Assembly: GCF_035582795.1 (NCBI RefSeq)
Contig: NC_134368.1
Location: forward strand, 34,718,501 to 34,782,500
DNA length: 64,000 nucleotides
Origin: Mycteria americana
Taxonomy: Eukaryota > Chordata > Aves > Ciconiiformes > Ciconiidae
Direction: 5' to 3'
Shown one piece after another: positions 24,987 to 37,900 of this stretch. Within the stretch, counting starts at the first letter, position 1. Every line of letters begins with the position of its first letter. The notes under the pieces were generated by a model. It searched no databases. It saw only the letters and a list, made by a program, of their open reading frames with translations, and was not told the origin of the DNA. The translations under genes and the position numbers were made by a program.

Positions 24987-26699
24987 ACTATATATTTTAC
25001 ATAGTTCTTATTTTACTAAAAGCCTCCTGGGCAGGCCTGATTCTTTTTACATTGATACACTTACACATTTCCACATAAATGAACAGTGACACAGGGGAAG
25101 AGAATGAAGCCTGGGAAATGAAATTGAAGTGACTTGTCAAGGTCACATGCTTAAACCTGCCGGTATTGTTATTTCTCTTTCCATACCTCAGTCACCGCTC
25201 TGCTAAGGCAAGGCAGCAGCAATGGACAGAAGGTATTTGTTTCTTAAGGGTTCAACGATTATACCAACTTTCTGATAACCTGAATGGTTTCCTGGCTCTC
25301 AGGCAACTACGGTTTTAAAGATCAGCGGTTACATGCTGTCTAGAAGGAATTTCCTGCATGAATTGCATGATACCAGTTTACATGCAAGTGTCTTTGGTGT
25401 TTGTCATGAGAAACTTCAAGTCTTCAGTTACTATAAGGAAATGATTCACCTCAAATTTGACAGCAAATATAGCGCAACTCATACAAAGACCTTTAGAGAA
25501 AAGTATTGAAGGGAGGTGAACCATGTTATGAATAGTTTGAATGGCAACAAACTATTTGGTACAGATATACATGTCACTACCTTCCTTTGAAACTTATCGT
25601 TAGAGTTAGAACTACTAGTTAAGGTTGAGTATCTGAAGAAAATCACTTGTCTAATTGCTTGACTAGCACTATACACCTGTGGTGTATATTTATGGTGAGC
25701 AGGTTTCTAGCTTTTCCTGAAGGAAACTTCATGCTAAAGAAATTACCAAAAAATATGTGTAAGTTACTGGATCGAACAAAGCCTTTGCTAACACATGGTA
25801 TTTAAGTTAAAGCTTGAAATATTAATACTCAAACAGAGAAAAATATTGAAACTGCTTACAGATGAACAGAATTATTTAATTCTTTCAGACCAACAGGACA
25901 AACACTAAACAGGTGTTTCTGTAGTCTGATTTCTCTATACAAAGATTCTTCATTTCTTCCTAAGAGCATTAAACATTCTACTTGCAAGAAGTTTAAAGGT
26001 GAGCAGTGTCCTGTATTGTGGAGGGAAACTATCTGCAAATGAACAGTCTTTGTATTATTTACTACACCATACTTACTCTTCTGTACTGGTAGCCTGGAAA
26101 AGCTTTCCCCTTCCCTGTTACGTGAAGAGGTACACTGTATTTGATCTTCAAACATTTGTATGCACTCTTTTTGCATGTTTTATTTGAGGCACTAACATTG
26201 TAACTAAGATAACAAAGCTACCAGTGGCTAGACGACTGTTCTTGTGACATGACCTCTTAGATTGCTAAACTCTATGTGGCTTTTCTCACACAAAAAATTT
26301 CCTGAATAAGGTGAGCATTTTAGTAAGATGAGTCCCATAGGATGCCTTTACCAGGCACATTGGGTCCCTATATTAAGCCAACTGTGCTCAAGTATTTTAT
26401 TATTGCTTAATTCTGTAATGTTAGCTACATTCTCCTTTCTATTTTTTAACAGCCATCAAAGTGAATCACTAATAAGCACTGTGTAACTTCCATCTACATG
26501 AGAGTAGCAAGAGTAGAGTTAAAATTTTCTAAGGGTTAGCTGAACATTAATAGTTTGTGCAGTGAAGCTTCACTACTGGCGTTCTGCTGTGCTGAACAGG
26601 TACTAAGAGTTTTTAGTATTTGGAGGAATGTTCCTCCTTAGATTAAAGATCATTTGACTAATACAAGCAGGAGGAAAACCCTTCAATCAGTACAAAAAA

Positions 26700-26705
26700 T
26701 TTATT
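26700..26705 (-). promoter_or_regulatory. MTUS1: Candidate distal polyadenylation signal of MTUS1
   Basis: AATAAA on the - strand about 2.06 kb after the stop codon. It would give a 3' UTR of about 2 kb; mammalian MTUS1 mRNAs are known to have long 3' UTRs. Sequence alone cannot choose between this and the proximal site. Confidence 0.35.
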
Positions 26706-28314
26706 TTTTAAGCATTCAGCTCAAATACATGTGATCAAATCTCTTTGACCATAGAAAATAAGAATGTTCCAAGATATACTTTAAGCCCACAGCGGATTTC
26801 CATAGTTAAATTTGAAAGCCCTAGAAAACATTTTAAGTACTGACACCACTAACAGTGGTATGTACAGTGCCCTAAAGAGGATTAAAAGAGAGCATAGCGT
26901 TCCACAGAAATGGCACCTTCAACTTGTACGTTATGGAAAATTAAGTAAATTTAATGATTAAATAGTCAATCACAAGTTTATTACAAGTTTACTTACTGTA
27001 TGAGCACTGTTAACAGTCTTGTTTGTATGTCTGCGTTCCTCACTATGAGCCAAGATTTTGCAAATCTTGGGTAAAATGGTTTGAAGTGGTTCTCCAGCTG
27101 AGTTCCCTAAACACTTTCCATCCCCTTGATTCCTGTCCCCAAGCTACTGAAAAACACTGGGAAACTCCGCAGATACCATTTAGCATAACAGTTACCTGTA
27201 CAGCTTGCTAACAGCATTGGCTAAACAGTAGTATAACAACGGTCCTGGAAGCAGTGCTGTAAAACCCAAGCTATTGTAAGCATACATAGTGTTTTGAAAT
27301 ACTAATTTGAAGTTGAACCTGTGTTTAGTAGGTACAATGTAGACACCTTAATCAGCTCTGACCAAGGGTGTAGCAAGGCTACGCAATTACCTTGTTGAAG
27401 CTGAAGCTCAGCATGTGACATTTCCAGAAACGCTGACACGCTCAGCCTCCAGTTCCAGCAGCCAGGACAATTTTTTTTTTCCCCTACTCTACAGAATCTC
27501 TTGTACAGGGTATTTTGCCAAATGAACTGGCAAAACACTGATATCCTGCAGTCTAAGAGGGAAGGTATGGCAGAATTAGCAAGATAAATACACAGCTACC
27601 ACCTTCCCCCTCTTCCTCAGGTGAATTTAGCCAGCCCTGAAGAACGTTAATACAAATGCTAATGCTTAAGAAGGCAAAGTGTGTCACCAGATACACTGGA
27701 ATTGACAAATTGCTTAAGATTCTTCTTGAGGACTGAGTTAAGAATGCACCTAATGATAGTTATTGCATTTTTCTCTTTGGCTTTCAAATCTACATCTACT
27801 TCATTCTCAGCAGGCAGCCTCAGCAATGGACATGCTGTTTTGGGGAAGTAAGTGATTCCTTTTCAGCGGGCAAGATGACAGGTCTAGGTTTCTAAACCTG
27901 CAACTCAACTAATAACTTCTGACCTTGAGAGCTACCGTGGTTCTGACTACGACCCTGTTGACTTGAAAGCCAAAATCTACCATATCCTGCAAAAAAGGTC
28001 TCCTCATAAACGGCAGAGTTGTGCACGGATATTATACCCAGAATCCATGCAAAATATGGCTGCAATTCAGTTTTGTTTTTAAAATTAATTCAAACTTGCA
28101 TACTCAGGTCGGCCAAGACACTAATGAGTCAGCTGACAAAGCGCTTCATGCCATTTTTTTACTGAACTGAAGCCAGAAAGATGAAGGAAACTAGCCCGTA
28201 GTACTAGCGGCAGTTTCTCCTCATTCCCGGGTGAGGGTACTCTTGCTAAAAGCATGCATACTGACAACACTATTAAGGAAGTACGTGTCAATGTATAGTC
28301 TTCAGCTTTTATCC

Positions 28315-28320
28315 TTTATT
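28315..28320 (-). promoter_or_regulatory. MTUS1: Candidate proximal polyadenylation signal of MTUS1
   Basis: TTTATT on + reads AATAAA on the - strand, about 445 bp after the MTUS1 stop. Use is unproven; distal alternatives lie at 26700-26705 and 26179-26184. Confidence 0.4.
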
Positions 28321-28383
28321 ACGTACACAGCAAAGAAGGCAGCATTAGACACACGCACAGTGTGTTACATCCATTCCATCCAC

Positions 28384-28404
28384 AGCACACGCACGCACAC
28401 ACAC
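28384..28404. repeat. CA-rich microsatellite
   Basis: Mixed CACG/CACA units within the likely MTUS1 3' UTR or just downstream of its proximal poly(A) site. Confidence 0.65.
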
Positions 28405-28762
28405 AGCCTTAAAAAAGTGTCTGTGATAAGGAACATATTATAAAGGTTGTGATCTTTGTCTCTAAGCCCCTGAGCTTTTTCTTATAGTTAGATGAAAAGG
28501 CAACGAACAAGTCTTTCCTTGCTCTGTAAGTGCTTTGTGCAACAATGTCCGTAGAGGTCATAAACCAGTCTTTTTGGGAGGAGCAACGCAAGTGTCTTAC
28601 TCCCATGTTCTCAGTCTCTTATCTCTATTTTTGCACCAAATAGTTTCCAGTTATGTTCAGTCGTCATAGTCGGCTAATATAGCTCTTGCTCCTGTGATTA
28701 AAGTTAGGATCGGTTCTGCAGATCACAAATGGAATGCAATCCCCTCTTTCTCTCAAGAGATG

Positions 28763-28979
28763 TCATCTCGGTGATACTGTAGGACTAGAGAAGTTACCAG
28801 AATTTCGTGGGGACTGAAGAGGCACGGATGGAGAACTGGGAGACAGTTTTCTTGGGCTGCATAGGTCGCCATTGTGCAACTTCCACAGAAGTTCTTCATT
28901 TTCCATTGACAGGCGTTTGTTTACTTTTGATTCTTTCTCTAGCGACTCCTGTAAAACGGCTTGCTCCGTAGAAAGTTGC
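28763..28979 (-). CDS. MTUS1: MTUS1 last coding exon and stop
   Basis: The acceptor is ACGTTTGCAG. It encodes [37 protein letters not shown] and the tail [15 protein letters not shown] ... [16 protein letters not shown], then TGA. The Ser-Pro dipeptides are candidate proline-directed phosphorylation sites. Confidence 0.97.
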
Positions 28980-31900
28980 CTGCAAACGTAAGACATACAT
29001 CAGAACACATAACCCAAGTTGGAGACTACAGCATTGAACTTAATTGTTAAAGAAAGGTTCGAAAGTGCATAAACCTTGCTTGGCTTACAACTAAGTTAAT
29101 TCCTTAAAATGAGGATTTAGCGTGTTCTCATCATTGCTGAATTTAAACTGGTAGCTTGCAGAAAGCAGGAGAAAGTACCAGTAAGAAACATTCCTAAAGG
29201 CCAGAAAAAGCATCTGAAAAGTGAGACTTGTCCTACTTACAATGACAGATGCTTTTAAATGGCCGTGCTGGAGCCTTTGGGTCTTGTTGTGGGCTCAGCT
29301 GTACACAGAAGCTGCATTTCTTTAGTTTCCTTCGAACTGGAAGTTTGCCCATCCGTTTAAGCAATAGTTGAAGTTAGGAGAACCTCAGACCCATTTTATT
29401 CATGCTAATTATTCTACTACTGCTAAATAAAACACACTGGTCTTTTCACTGATCTAAATTGGGGACAAACCACTCAACTGAAGTGGTTAAAAGTAAAGCC
29501 AGGTTTAGCTCACAAGCCAGTAATACTTAAAGAGCCAATCTATAACAAGGTGATATTTCCGAGTTGCTTTTTCTTCCCTGAAATACTGTTTTGGAGCACT
29601 GAAGAACATACTGAGCCTTTACCCCCTTACAGTCTGTTCCTGCTTGTTCTTCTACATAGGAACGCACATTTGTAGAGATACAAGTGGGGAAGAAAGGGGC
29701 GTGTTCTTTTACAGAGTACTACAAAATCCCAGTCACTAATATTTACACAGAATTTTCTTGTCACAGGAACACCTTCCCCTGGTTCATAAGAACATCTAAA
29801 AGTCCACAGATATTTTTCACCTTGAAAGCTCCACGTGTTTGTCCATCCGAGCTTTTAATTCTTCGTTTTCTTGCTGAACCTTCTTTAATTTTTCCATTAA
29901 GATCGTGTTGTTCTCCAGCTTAAAAAAAAAAAGGTCACAGTTCAAAATAAAACCCATACATGCACCCATCAAGATACTGACTGAGCTATCACAGACGTTC
30001 ATAATCTAGAGTTTGCAGACCTTGTTATGGGAAGTGCAAAAACCTAGAGTAATGTGAGACTGACCTGCTGTCATGGCTTCATATTCTGTAATGGTCAAAT
30101 AGATCCTACTTACCTTATCCTTGCATAACACTGGCATTTTGCCACTTGCGCTGATTAGATGCCAACAAAGGAGGATGGGATAAGGGATCTGCTAGTTAAC
30201 CAGTACGTTCTAGTAACTTCTATCAGTGACAGGCAGCAGTTTTAGAAGCTGCTGCAGACAGAAGACTATCTAGAAATAACATGCTAACGCGACAAATTCA
30301 AGAGCTTCCCTGGGTAAACAGCTCTCCCTGTTGCTCTCCTGATTCCACTTCATTCCTGCAGAATGTTATCAAAAGCTAAGGAAAAACTGATTAAATGGCT
30401 GGATGGTCCAAGGGCTTCCGTACTGTGGCCAACGTCTGTCAGAGAAGATGAAGGTTTACTCGTAATTTACTAGTAATTGTAGACCAGGGCAACATATGGT
30501 GCTGTACAATACTGAACAACTGACATGAATGTATTCGTTTGTATCCAGACCTCTTTCTATACTTCCTCATTACAATCTTGCTTAAGTGAGTATTACAACA
30601 GCGTTCAAAGGCCCCACCCAGGATAAGGGCCCTGTCCTGCCACGAAAAGAGCGTGCTAAGTAATTACAAGTTCTGCCCCCAAAATTGCCTTTTCCTGTGC
30701 AATTATGCACAGATCAGGAGCAAATCCACACAGCTGAACAAGCAGCTTAAAGATAATAGCTAAAATGTTTGATCTAAGCTAATCAACTCAAGATGAAAAC
30801 ATTTATTCCATTTCATATTTGATCCCTTCTTGTTTAATTAGGATCATTTCCGTGTTCATGTTCTCCTGACAGTGCAGTCTGTCTTCCGTAACACTCCAGC
30901 AAACATAGCAGGTAAGGATGTTTTCTTTGGGGGATGGGGGAGAAGAGAGGGAAGAGGAAAGGAAACGTGGAAGCGGCTCCCAGATAACCCCGTACTAAGG
31001 CAGCAATAGTTGATGCAAACTGGTAGTTGTCTTAAGAGGTTAAAAGGTCATTTACAGCATCTGGCGATTCCTTCCTCCTCTTTACATTACAGCCCAATGC
31101 AGGTATAATTGTACCAGCAAGGTAAGAACATCCCTTTATCATTTCATGTTTCATTTTAAACAAAAAAAACCCAATTAATCCTTGCACATAAGTCTGAGCA
31201 GCCCGAGTTCATTATCAGAACATAACTCAGAGACACAGTCCAAACCATGCCAGACCCCCAGGAACACTCACCAGTTTTTCCATCTTCATTAACTTTATGT
31301 CCTGCTGATGGAGTTTCTCATTCTTGATCTCCAGCACTGCTTTCAAACTTTCCAGCTCCTGTTCCAGATACATAATCTGCGGGTTTTTCTGAAAGATTTC
31401 CACAGAGTTTGCTTAGTACCCTGAATTTCAGGAACAATTTAAGTGTTTCTCTGCTATTTAGAAAGAGCAAGAAAATAAATATGGTAACAGCAGTTACTTG
31501 TTCTAAGTGAGATCAAGTCAAATAGTTTAGAATAAAAAAAAAAAAAAGAAAAAGATCTGCTACCACTTTCTCCTCTGATTTTCTGATTTTGTCTGTCCTT
31601 TGGTGTAGGTGGACAGTTGCAGTTTTCCTTCGAAGCTATTCAGAAAACACTTCATGCAGAAATGTGAAAAACCCTTGTGAGTCAAAGGAAGGCACTAAAG
31701 CTGTCACAGCAAAACTTGTTTTGCAGGAGTGCCCAAAGGCTCCCTTTAAGGCTAGGAGTTCCAAAATTTATTTCATGTTACTCATTAATTACCTCTTGGG
31801 ATGGGTTGAATAAACATTTGAAGAGATCTGAGGTGCTGGAGTAGTTCAAAAAGCACAAGAAATTTAAAGCTATGAACTTGACTGTAGCTGACTTTCCCTG

Positions 31901-34900
31901 TTTTGAGTCTGAAGGTAGCTGGTTCATAAGCAGAAATCAGATTTTTTTTTTTTTTTTTTTTTACATTCTCATAGCGTGGCAATGCAATTGCACGTAAATA
32001 TCTTGCACTGCTGTACATCCATGACTTATCTACAATACAGCAAGCTAGGACTTCCTTTTTTATTTTTCCTTTTTTTGTTGTTTTCCAGGATACAGAGGGG
32101 AGAGCAGGAGGGGGACAGGGCAGGGCCAGATCTGGTTTCCTCAAGGACCTCTTTTCCAGAGTAAGGAACAATTCAAACACTGCAGAGTAAAACATATTCT
32201 CTACGTTTCAAAGACAAAGTCACAGGCAAAAATAAGGAGAAATAAAGCAAGCCTCAGTCCATTTCCAGGTAGTCCGAGTGGAACACAAACAGAAACGAAT
32301 CAATGATTAAGTGTGTTGCGTAACTAAGTTTATCTTTAAAAACAAACAAAACTTGTTTTAGCATACGTGGGTAAGAATAGTGGTGTACCGCATTGAGTAA
32401 CAGCTTCACTGCCGCATCAGAAACGTAAGACTTGGCGGGCAATGCCTGCGGTTTTGTGGGGCGCAGTCCCACAAGGACAGAGCCAGGACATTTCACAGGT
32501 AACAAGGGCCTCATCACCTACGCATTTCATTCTCCTGCCTGTTTTTAAGGGCTGTGGCATTAGTGATTCCTGTTTAATTCCTACTTTTGAACAGAAGCCT
32601 GTGTGAGGGTGGGGTGTGCTGTGCTGCCTCAGAGGAGGCGGCAGACAATTTGAACTTCATTCCTCCCCTTTGTGGCTTTACATGGAATCTAGGAGCTAGC
32701 AAGAAAAGTCATCCTGAAAAGTTTAAATGCAGCTTACAGTATGTTCAAAATTTAATATTTTTTTCTTTCCCCCCCTCTGCCCCAACGGTCTTAAAGTGTC
32801 TTTAAAGTTAAATCTGAGCTGCCACATTGGCTACTCATAGTAGAACACAGAGCCAGATAAAAAGACTGAAAGGCCTAGATAAAATTTTAGCAAAAAAGAT
32901 GGGAATATCCAGTGACACTAAATAATACTGGAGAGTTGGAAATACACCTCTGTCTTCAAAGGGCTAATGGGAATTCTGATAGTGCATTATTTGTGTTTAG
33001 TAGAGAAGAATATACTGGGTCAAATCAGTATTTTTCCATAGAGAAGCCTCAAGCTTATGATATGCCGTATGCTGTCAGAATGCAAAGTGCATTTGCAACT
33101 ATGAAAAGGCACTTGACTATTGCTCCTTTAAATTAAACGGCATCTGAGCATGCCTATGTAATACAGTTCAAACTCTCAAGTGCAGTGTACAACACGTTCT
33201 CTTTGATATCATCTCTCCCAACCACAGCAACATATCGTGGTTGCAGATTCTTCTTGCGGCAGCTCTGCCCTGCCACTAGAATAAGCAGTAAGACAGAAAA
33301 AACATAAATTAAATGCCAGTGAAAACTAGGGCAACTTCTAGTAGAAGCATCCTAAGTGAGTTTTTAAGCATGGAATTTCTCTTCATGGGATAAGCAATAC
33401 TGGTGGTATTCCAGTTATTTCCAGGTAACCGGAAAGATAAGCATGTTTGTGTCTAACCCTCCCAGTGCATGGAAAACCTCTCTCAGAGCACATCTCTAAC
33501 CCAGGAGCATCAGAGATAACAGCAGCCTTGGGAAGAAAGGCAGGACAAAATAAAAGTTTACCTGAAGGATAAATCAGCAACAAGTATGAATCAGTGTTTG
33601 AATAAATGCATTAAAGACTCAAGTGCAAGAAGTGAGTTTTGTGGTAGTGATGTAAGCCCACGCTGATCATAGTGCCGTTAGAACATTTATCGACTGTCTA
33701 GAAGAAAGCTATGGTATGAATTTTGCATACATGTAGGTCTTCAATTTAACTTAGGCTATAACTTAGACCACTGACTTAGCTATTCAACAGCTTTACAGAT
33801 TTATATTGGTAAGGTTAATACACAACACTGTAGTGCTTGAGAAAAACTTCTGGCAGGCGCACCGTTTACATAAAATATTAGTAAGTATGGGAGCCCTATC
33901 AGGCTTGATTGCACACCTTTCATATTATGCATTAAAATAAACCCAGGCTTACAAGACCTGCTCATCTGCATTACTTTTGAAGATCAAGACTTACAAGATT
34001 GGCTTTTTCTTTGGCTATTTGTTTTTGCTCTTCTAATTTCAACTTCTCAGTCAGAGAGTCGTTTTCACATTTTAATTCATTGATTTTCTTCTGAAATGAA
34101 AAGATATGGTATAGTTAGGCCAATAATTCAGTGCACGTCTCCAAACTGCCTTTTAAGTTTTAGACTGCTGCAATGACCCCAATGCTTAACAAACCTCTAG
34201 CAATTCTTGCTTCTCTTTAAAGGAATCTTCAAGCGACTTCCTTTCAGATTCGTGGGCACTCTTGAGCTCTGCAACAAATCATTTTTGCAGATTTTTAATA
34301 CTGCGTAAGACATGAAAATTCTTTTTGAAAAGCAGCAGCACAAAAAGCCAGCCAATACACATCTGCACAGATGCAGAGTCAATGACAACACAGAAAAACA
34401 TTTATCATCAACTGATCCAAAGCATGTACAAAGTATCAGATTTATTACTGCTTCAGATTTGTTGATTGTCTCCTCGCATATCCATTTCATTAGTTGACAG
34501 CGTGTCAATTTCGAAAGCGTTCATCTACATGCAACAAACGGATGAATTGAGCACAAGAGCCACATCTGACAAAAGCTGAGTTTCTGATGGGAAACACGGC
34601 AAAAATTGAGATTTTGTCTTCCAAAACCTTCTAGAAAACCATTTCCTTTCCTACTTTGGAGATGCCACAAAGAGGAGTTTGCTCTTTGATTGCAGTGGAA
34701 GCGTCACCGGTTTTAATGACACAAAAGTATCACTGGAAACTTGGCTATCAAGTGGAGTTGGAGGGAGGATGGAAATCATCCTCACTTAAATCAATTAGAT
34801 GCAATGCCATTTAAAACTGAGCACACTCAGCACCCCCTCCCTGAAAAACCACCTTTGCCCCAGTATACTCTAAACAGCGTGTAATATTTCTCAATATTCC

Positions 34901-37900
34901 CATGTCAGTCTGGAAAGCACATGACCCTACTTATCCTCAATTTCAATTCTGAGGTGCTCCTCATAGAAATAAGGGGGTGAGAGCAATTACTCATTAACTT
35001 GAGATTTTGAGGGCAGACCAATTCAGACATCTTTTACTGAAAGAAAAAGTCATCTCCACTCTTGAACAGTTTTAAAAGTTTAATTCAACTACAATAGGAT
35101 CATGGTTATTTCTGTACTTAAAATGAGACTTGTTAAGTTCCAAAAGAAGGAATTCAGCCAATATTTTTAAAAATAGCTGACTGCCAAGAACAATGAAATG
35201 GACGTATTGATGAAAAAGTTCAAGTATTTTTGTTTGTGACTAGCAGTACTATAGCGTATGTACTTGAATACAAAATACTTGCCTGAAAAAGAGGATTCAT
35301 ACTCCTTTTTCAGCTCCTCTACTTTTTCCGAGTGGCTGTTTTCAAGTTCCAGCTTAAAGTTTTCATGCGTGATATTTAAGTTGTCCACCTGCAATAAGAC
35401 AACATGATTTTCCACCCCCTCCCTTACACATGTCAACTTAACCCTCATTTAAAGTATTGTCCTAATGGCTTTACGCAGTAGATCGAGCATGTTTTAAGTA
35501 GTCTAGGTAGCACTTCACACATGGTCACAGGAAAAGCTAAGCCACATACAACACTTAACAGATGAGAACGATGCCTTACAGTTTACCGCTACCAGCAGGA
35601 TGACGTATGCATGTCGCACACATGGAGCTGTGGCAAAGCAAGGTCACAGGCCAGGTGTGTCTTTATAAATCTTAAAGCTTAAGCTGGCTCAAATAATCCA
35701 GTGGAGCTCCAGAAGTCATTGAAGCTTGCGGAACACAAGGAATCTCCACCATGTTTAAACACAAGCTTACGATCTGGACAAGCGTAGTAGTATTTTTATA
35801 GTTGCAATGAAGTAGAGTTTCACATTAGATAAAATAACCCCATTATTAATAAAAAAAACGGTATTATCCAAAGGCTTATTTGCAGCAGAAAGCAATTGCT
35901 AGAGAACATTTCTACTTCGAATGTCACAAACCTGCTCCTGGAGTTGCGCTTTGTACTTTTCGGCTTCTTCAATGCAGATACTTTGGAGTTTCTCACATTC
36001 TGCAGTGTAAAACTGTTTAAGCCTCTCCTCCAGCTCAGCTAAATCATTGTGATGTTGCTGGTTTAACTTCTGCAGAAATCCTTCATAAGCAACTTGCAGT
36101 TCATTCCTGTCTCTCTCCAATTTCTCACAAGCTGCAGAAGTAGTTACTGAAGATGTCAAAAGAAAAAAGAAAAAAAGCAATTGCATCAAGTTCAATGCTA
36201 ATTTCATTGTCTTCATCACGAGTATTAAAGATAGTGAACACTCTGCACAGCAACACGGTTATACAAAGACAAATATAATTTATCCATGAAATGAGTGCCA
36301 CCTCCATGGACACATGAAAAGATCTTTGCAAAAATATCGAACTCAGTGTCTCTTATGCTGAGAATTAATTGAATCTAGTTAAACCAGGAACCCGTATAGA
36401 AAGCACAAGCATGACAGTTTGTCATGACATAGAAGAATGAATGTCTCACGAGAGACACTGGAGTGCTCCAATAAAAAAATTAATTGGATTTGCTACTTCA
36501 CCTAATTTGATCCCATTTCAGTAGTGTATTTGTCAGAGTACTTCACTTTTTGATATATAAGCCACTTAGCTAAATTTGAAAGTCTTAATATCCTGAAGAC
36601 CATCATTCAACATGTTACACTCAGATATGCAGCAGAGAAGCAATTCTAGCCTGACATGACTGCCTAATACAGAACTGCCAATCTGAAATGTACTGCTAAT
36701 ATGCATATGCCCAAGATATTTAAATATGTGATACAGAATAGTTTCAGGCAGCAAGTGCAGAGTATTAAGAAAACAGAAAGAAATGCTGTGTAATTCTCTT
36801 TACATTTATATTAACACAGGTCAGCTAAGAAGACTGCCTAGGTTTGTCTCCCCATATTTACAGCTGATCAGAAGGCAAAACAGAAGGTAGGAACTTGTAC
36901 TTTTGAGTTTGAAATTTAGCATTCCCAACTCCAGCCAGACAGGCCCGAATAGGAGGAGTCCTTTTCCTACTGTTAACACGACCGGAGCACGTGCCTTAAT
37001 GCAGTTCAGCTGCACCCAAAGCCTGGAAGCAAGGTGAAACAGGACCTCTCACACAAGCGCGTGGCCACTGACCTTAAGCAAAACTGCTTCTATACAGACT
37101 CTAGTGCTTTGGTTTAAAATAAATTAGTCAGATGAGTGTCTACTTAAGAGAAAAATCAACTAAAATGTTAACTTGATCTTGAACCAAATATGGGAGAAGT
37201 CATGCATACATACACTCGGGCAGCTCGGCACACTGCCCAAGCAGTATAAATATACTCTATGTAAAAGCATGGGAAGATTCAAGGATTTTTGTCCAGGCAG
37301 TGCAGGAAATTCTCACCACAGCTGTGTTGGAGCCTGAAGACATATAAATGACAGTATCTTCAAGGACCGATTCCCAAAGCAGTACTGGGCTCAGCTCTAG
37401 GGAAAGCAGCCTGCCCCAGCAGAGTGCCTCAAGTTACACACGTGTCGGATTCCCTCTTTGCTACGGCTCATCAAGAGCAAGTGAGTAACGTGATGAACGA
37501 TACTTGCACTCTCTGAAGGAAACTGTAAAGACGTCTTAGCCCTGCTGCCATCACTTAGAACCTGTAGTTGAACTAGGAAGTGTAAGAGAATGAGCTGTAC
37601 TGCATGGAAATCAATCTGCATGTGTGTCTACCTGAATTAGTTTTAACAGCAGGCTTAGCTCTGTGCTAGGTCTGTGTGATAGATCTGCTGATCAGGACAG
37701 ATTTAAGCCAAGCTGTTCATCCCGTGACTGGCAGTGATGCAACTAAAGGCTCAACTGAAATGTACCACAACCCAGGGAAGCAGTGGAGTCACCATCCCTG
37801 GAGGTATTTAGGAGACGTAGATGTGCTTAGGGACGTGGTTTAGTGGTGGACTTGGCAGTGCTAGGTTAGTGGTTGGACTTGATGACCTTAAAGGTCTTTT

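Larger units (their letters stand above)
22551..28762. other. Convergent 3' flanks of PDGFRL (+) and MTUS1 (-)
   Basis: There is no coding exon in these 6.2 kb between the two stop codons. The interval must hold the PDGFRL 3' UTR from the left and the MTUS1 3' UTR from the right, and they may overlap. Notable contents are three + strand AATAAA hexamers (22739, 23006, 23173), several TTTATT (- strand AATAAA) including 28315, 26700 and 26179, a (GT)n run near 23128, a 15-bp hairpin at 24948-24986 and a CA-rich run at 28384-28404. Short open frames here show no recognisable family. Confidence 0.8.

Noticed and set aside
28384-28404. CA-rich run considered as a regulatory element
   Set aside because: An ordinary short microsatellite; nothing in the sequence supports regulation.
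34197-34508. 103-codon - strand frame over an MTUS1 exon
   Set aside because: It reads the exon at 34195-34268 in the wrong frame; the spliced frame matches MTUS1.
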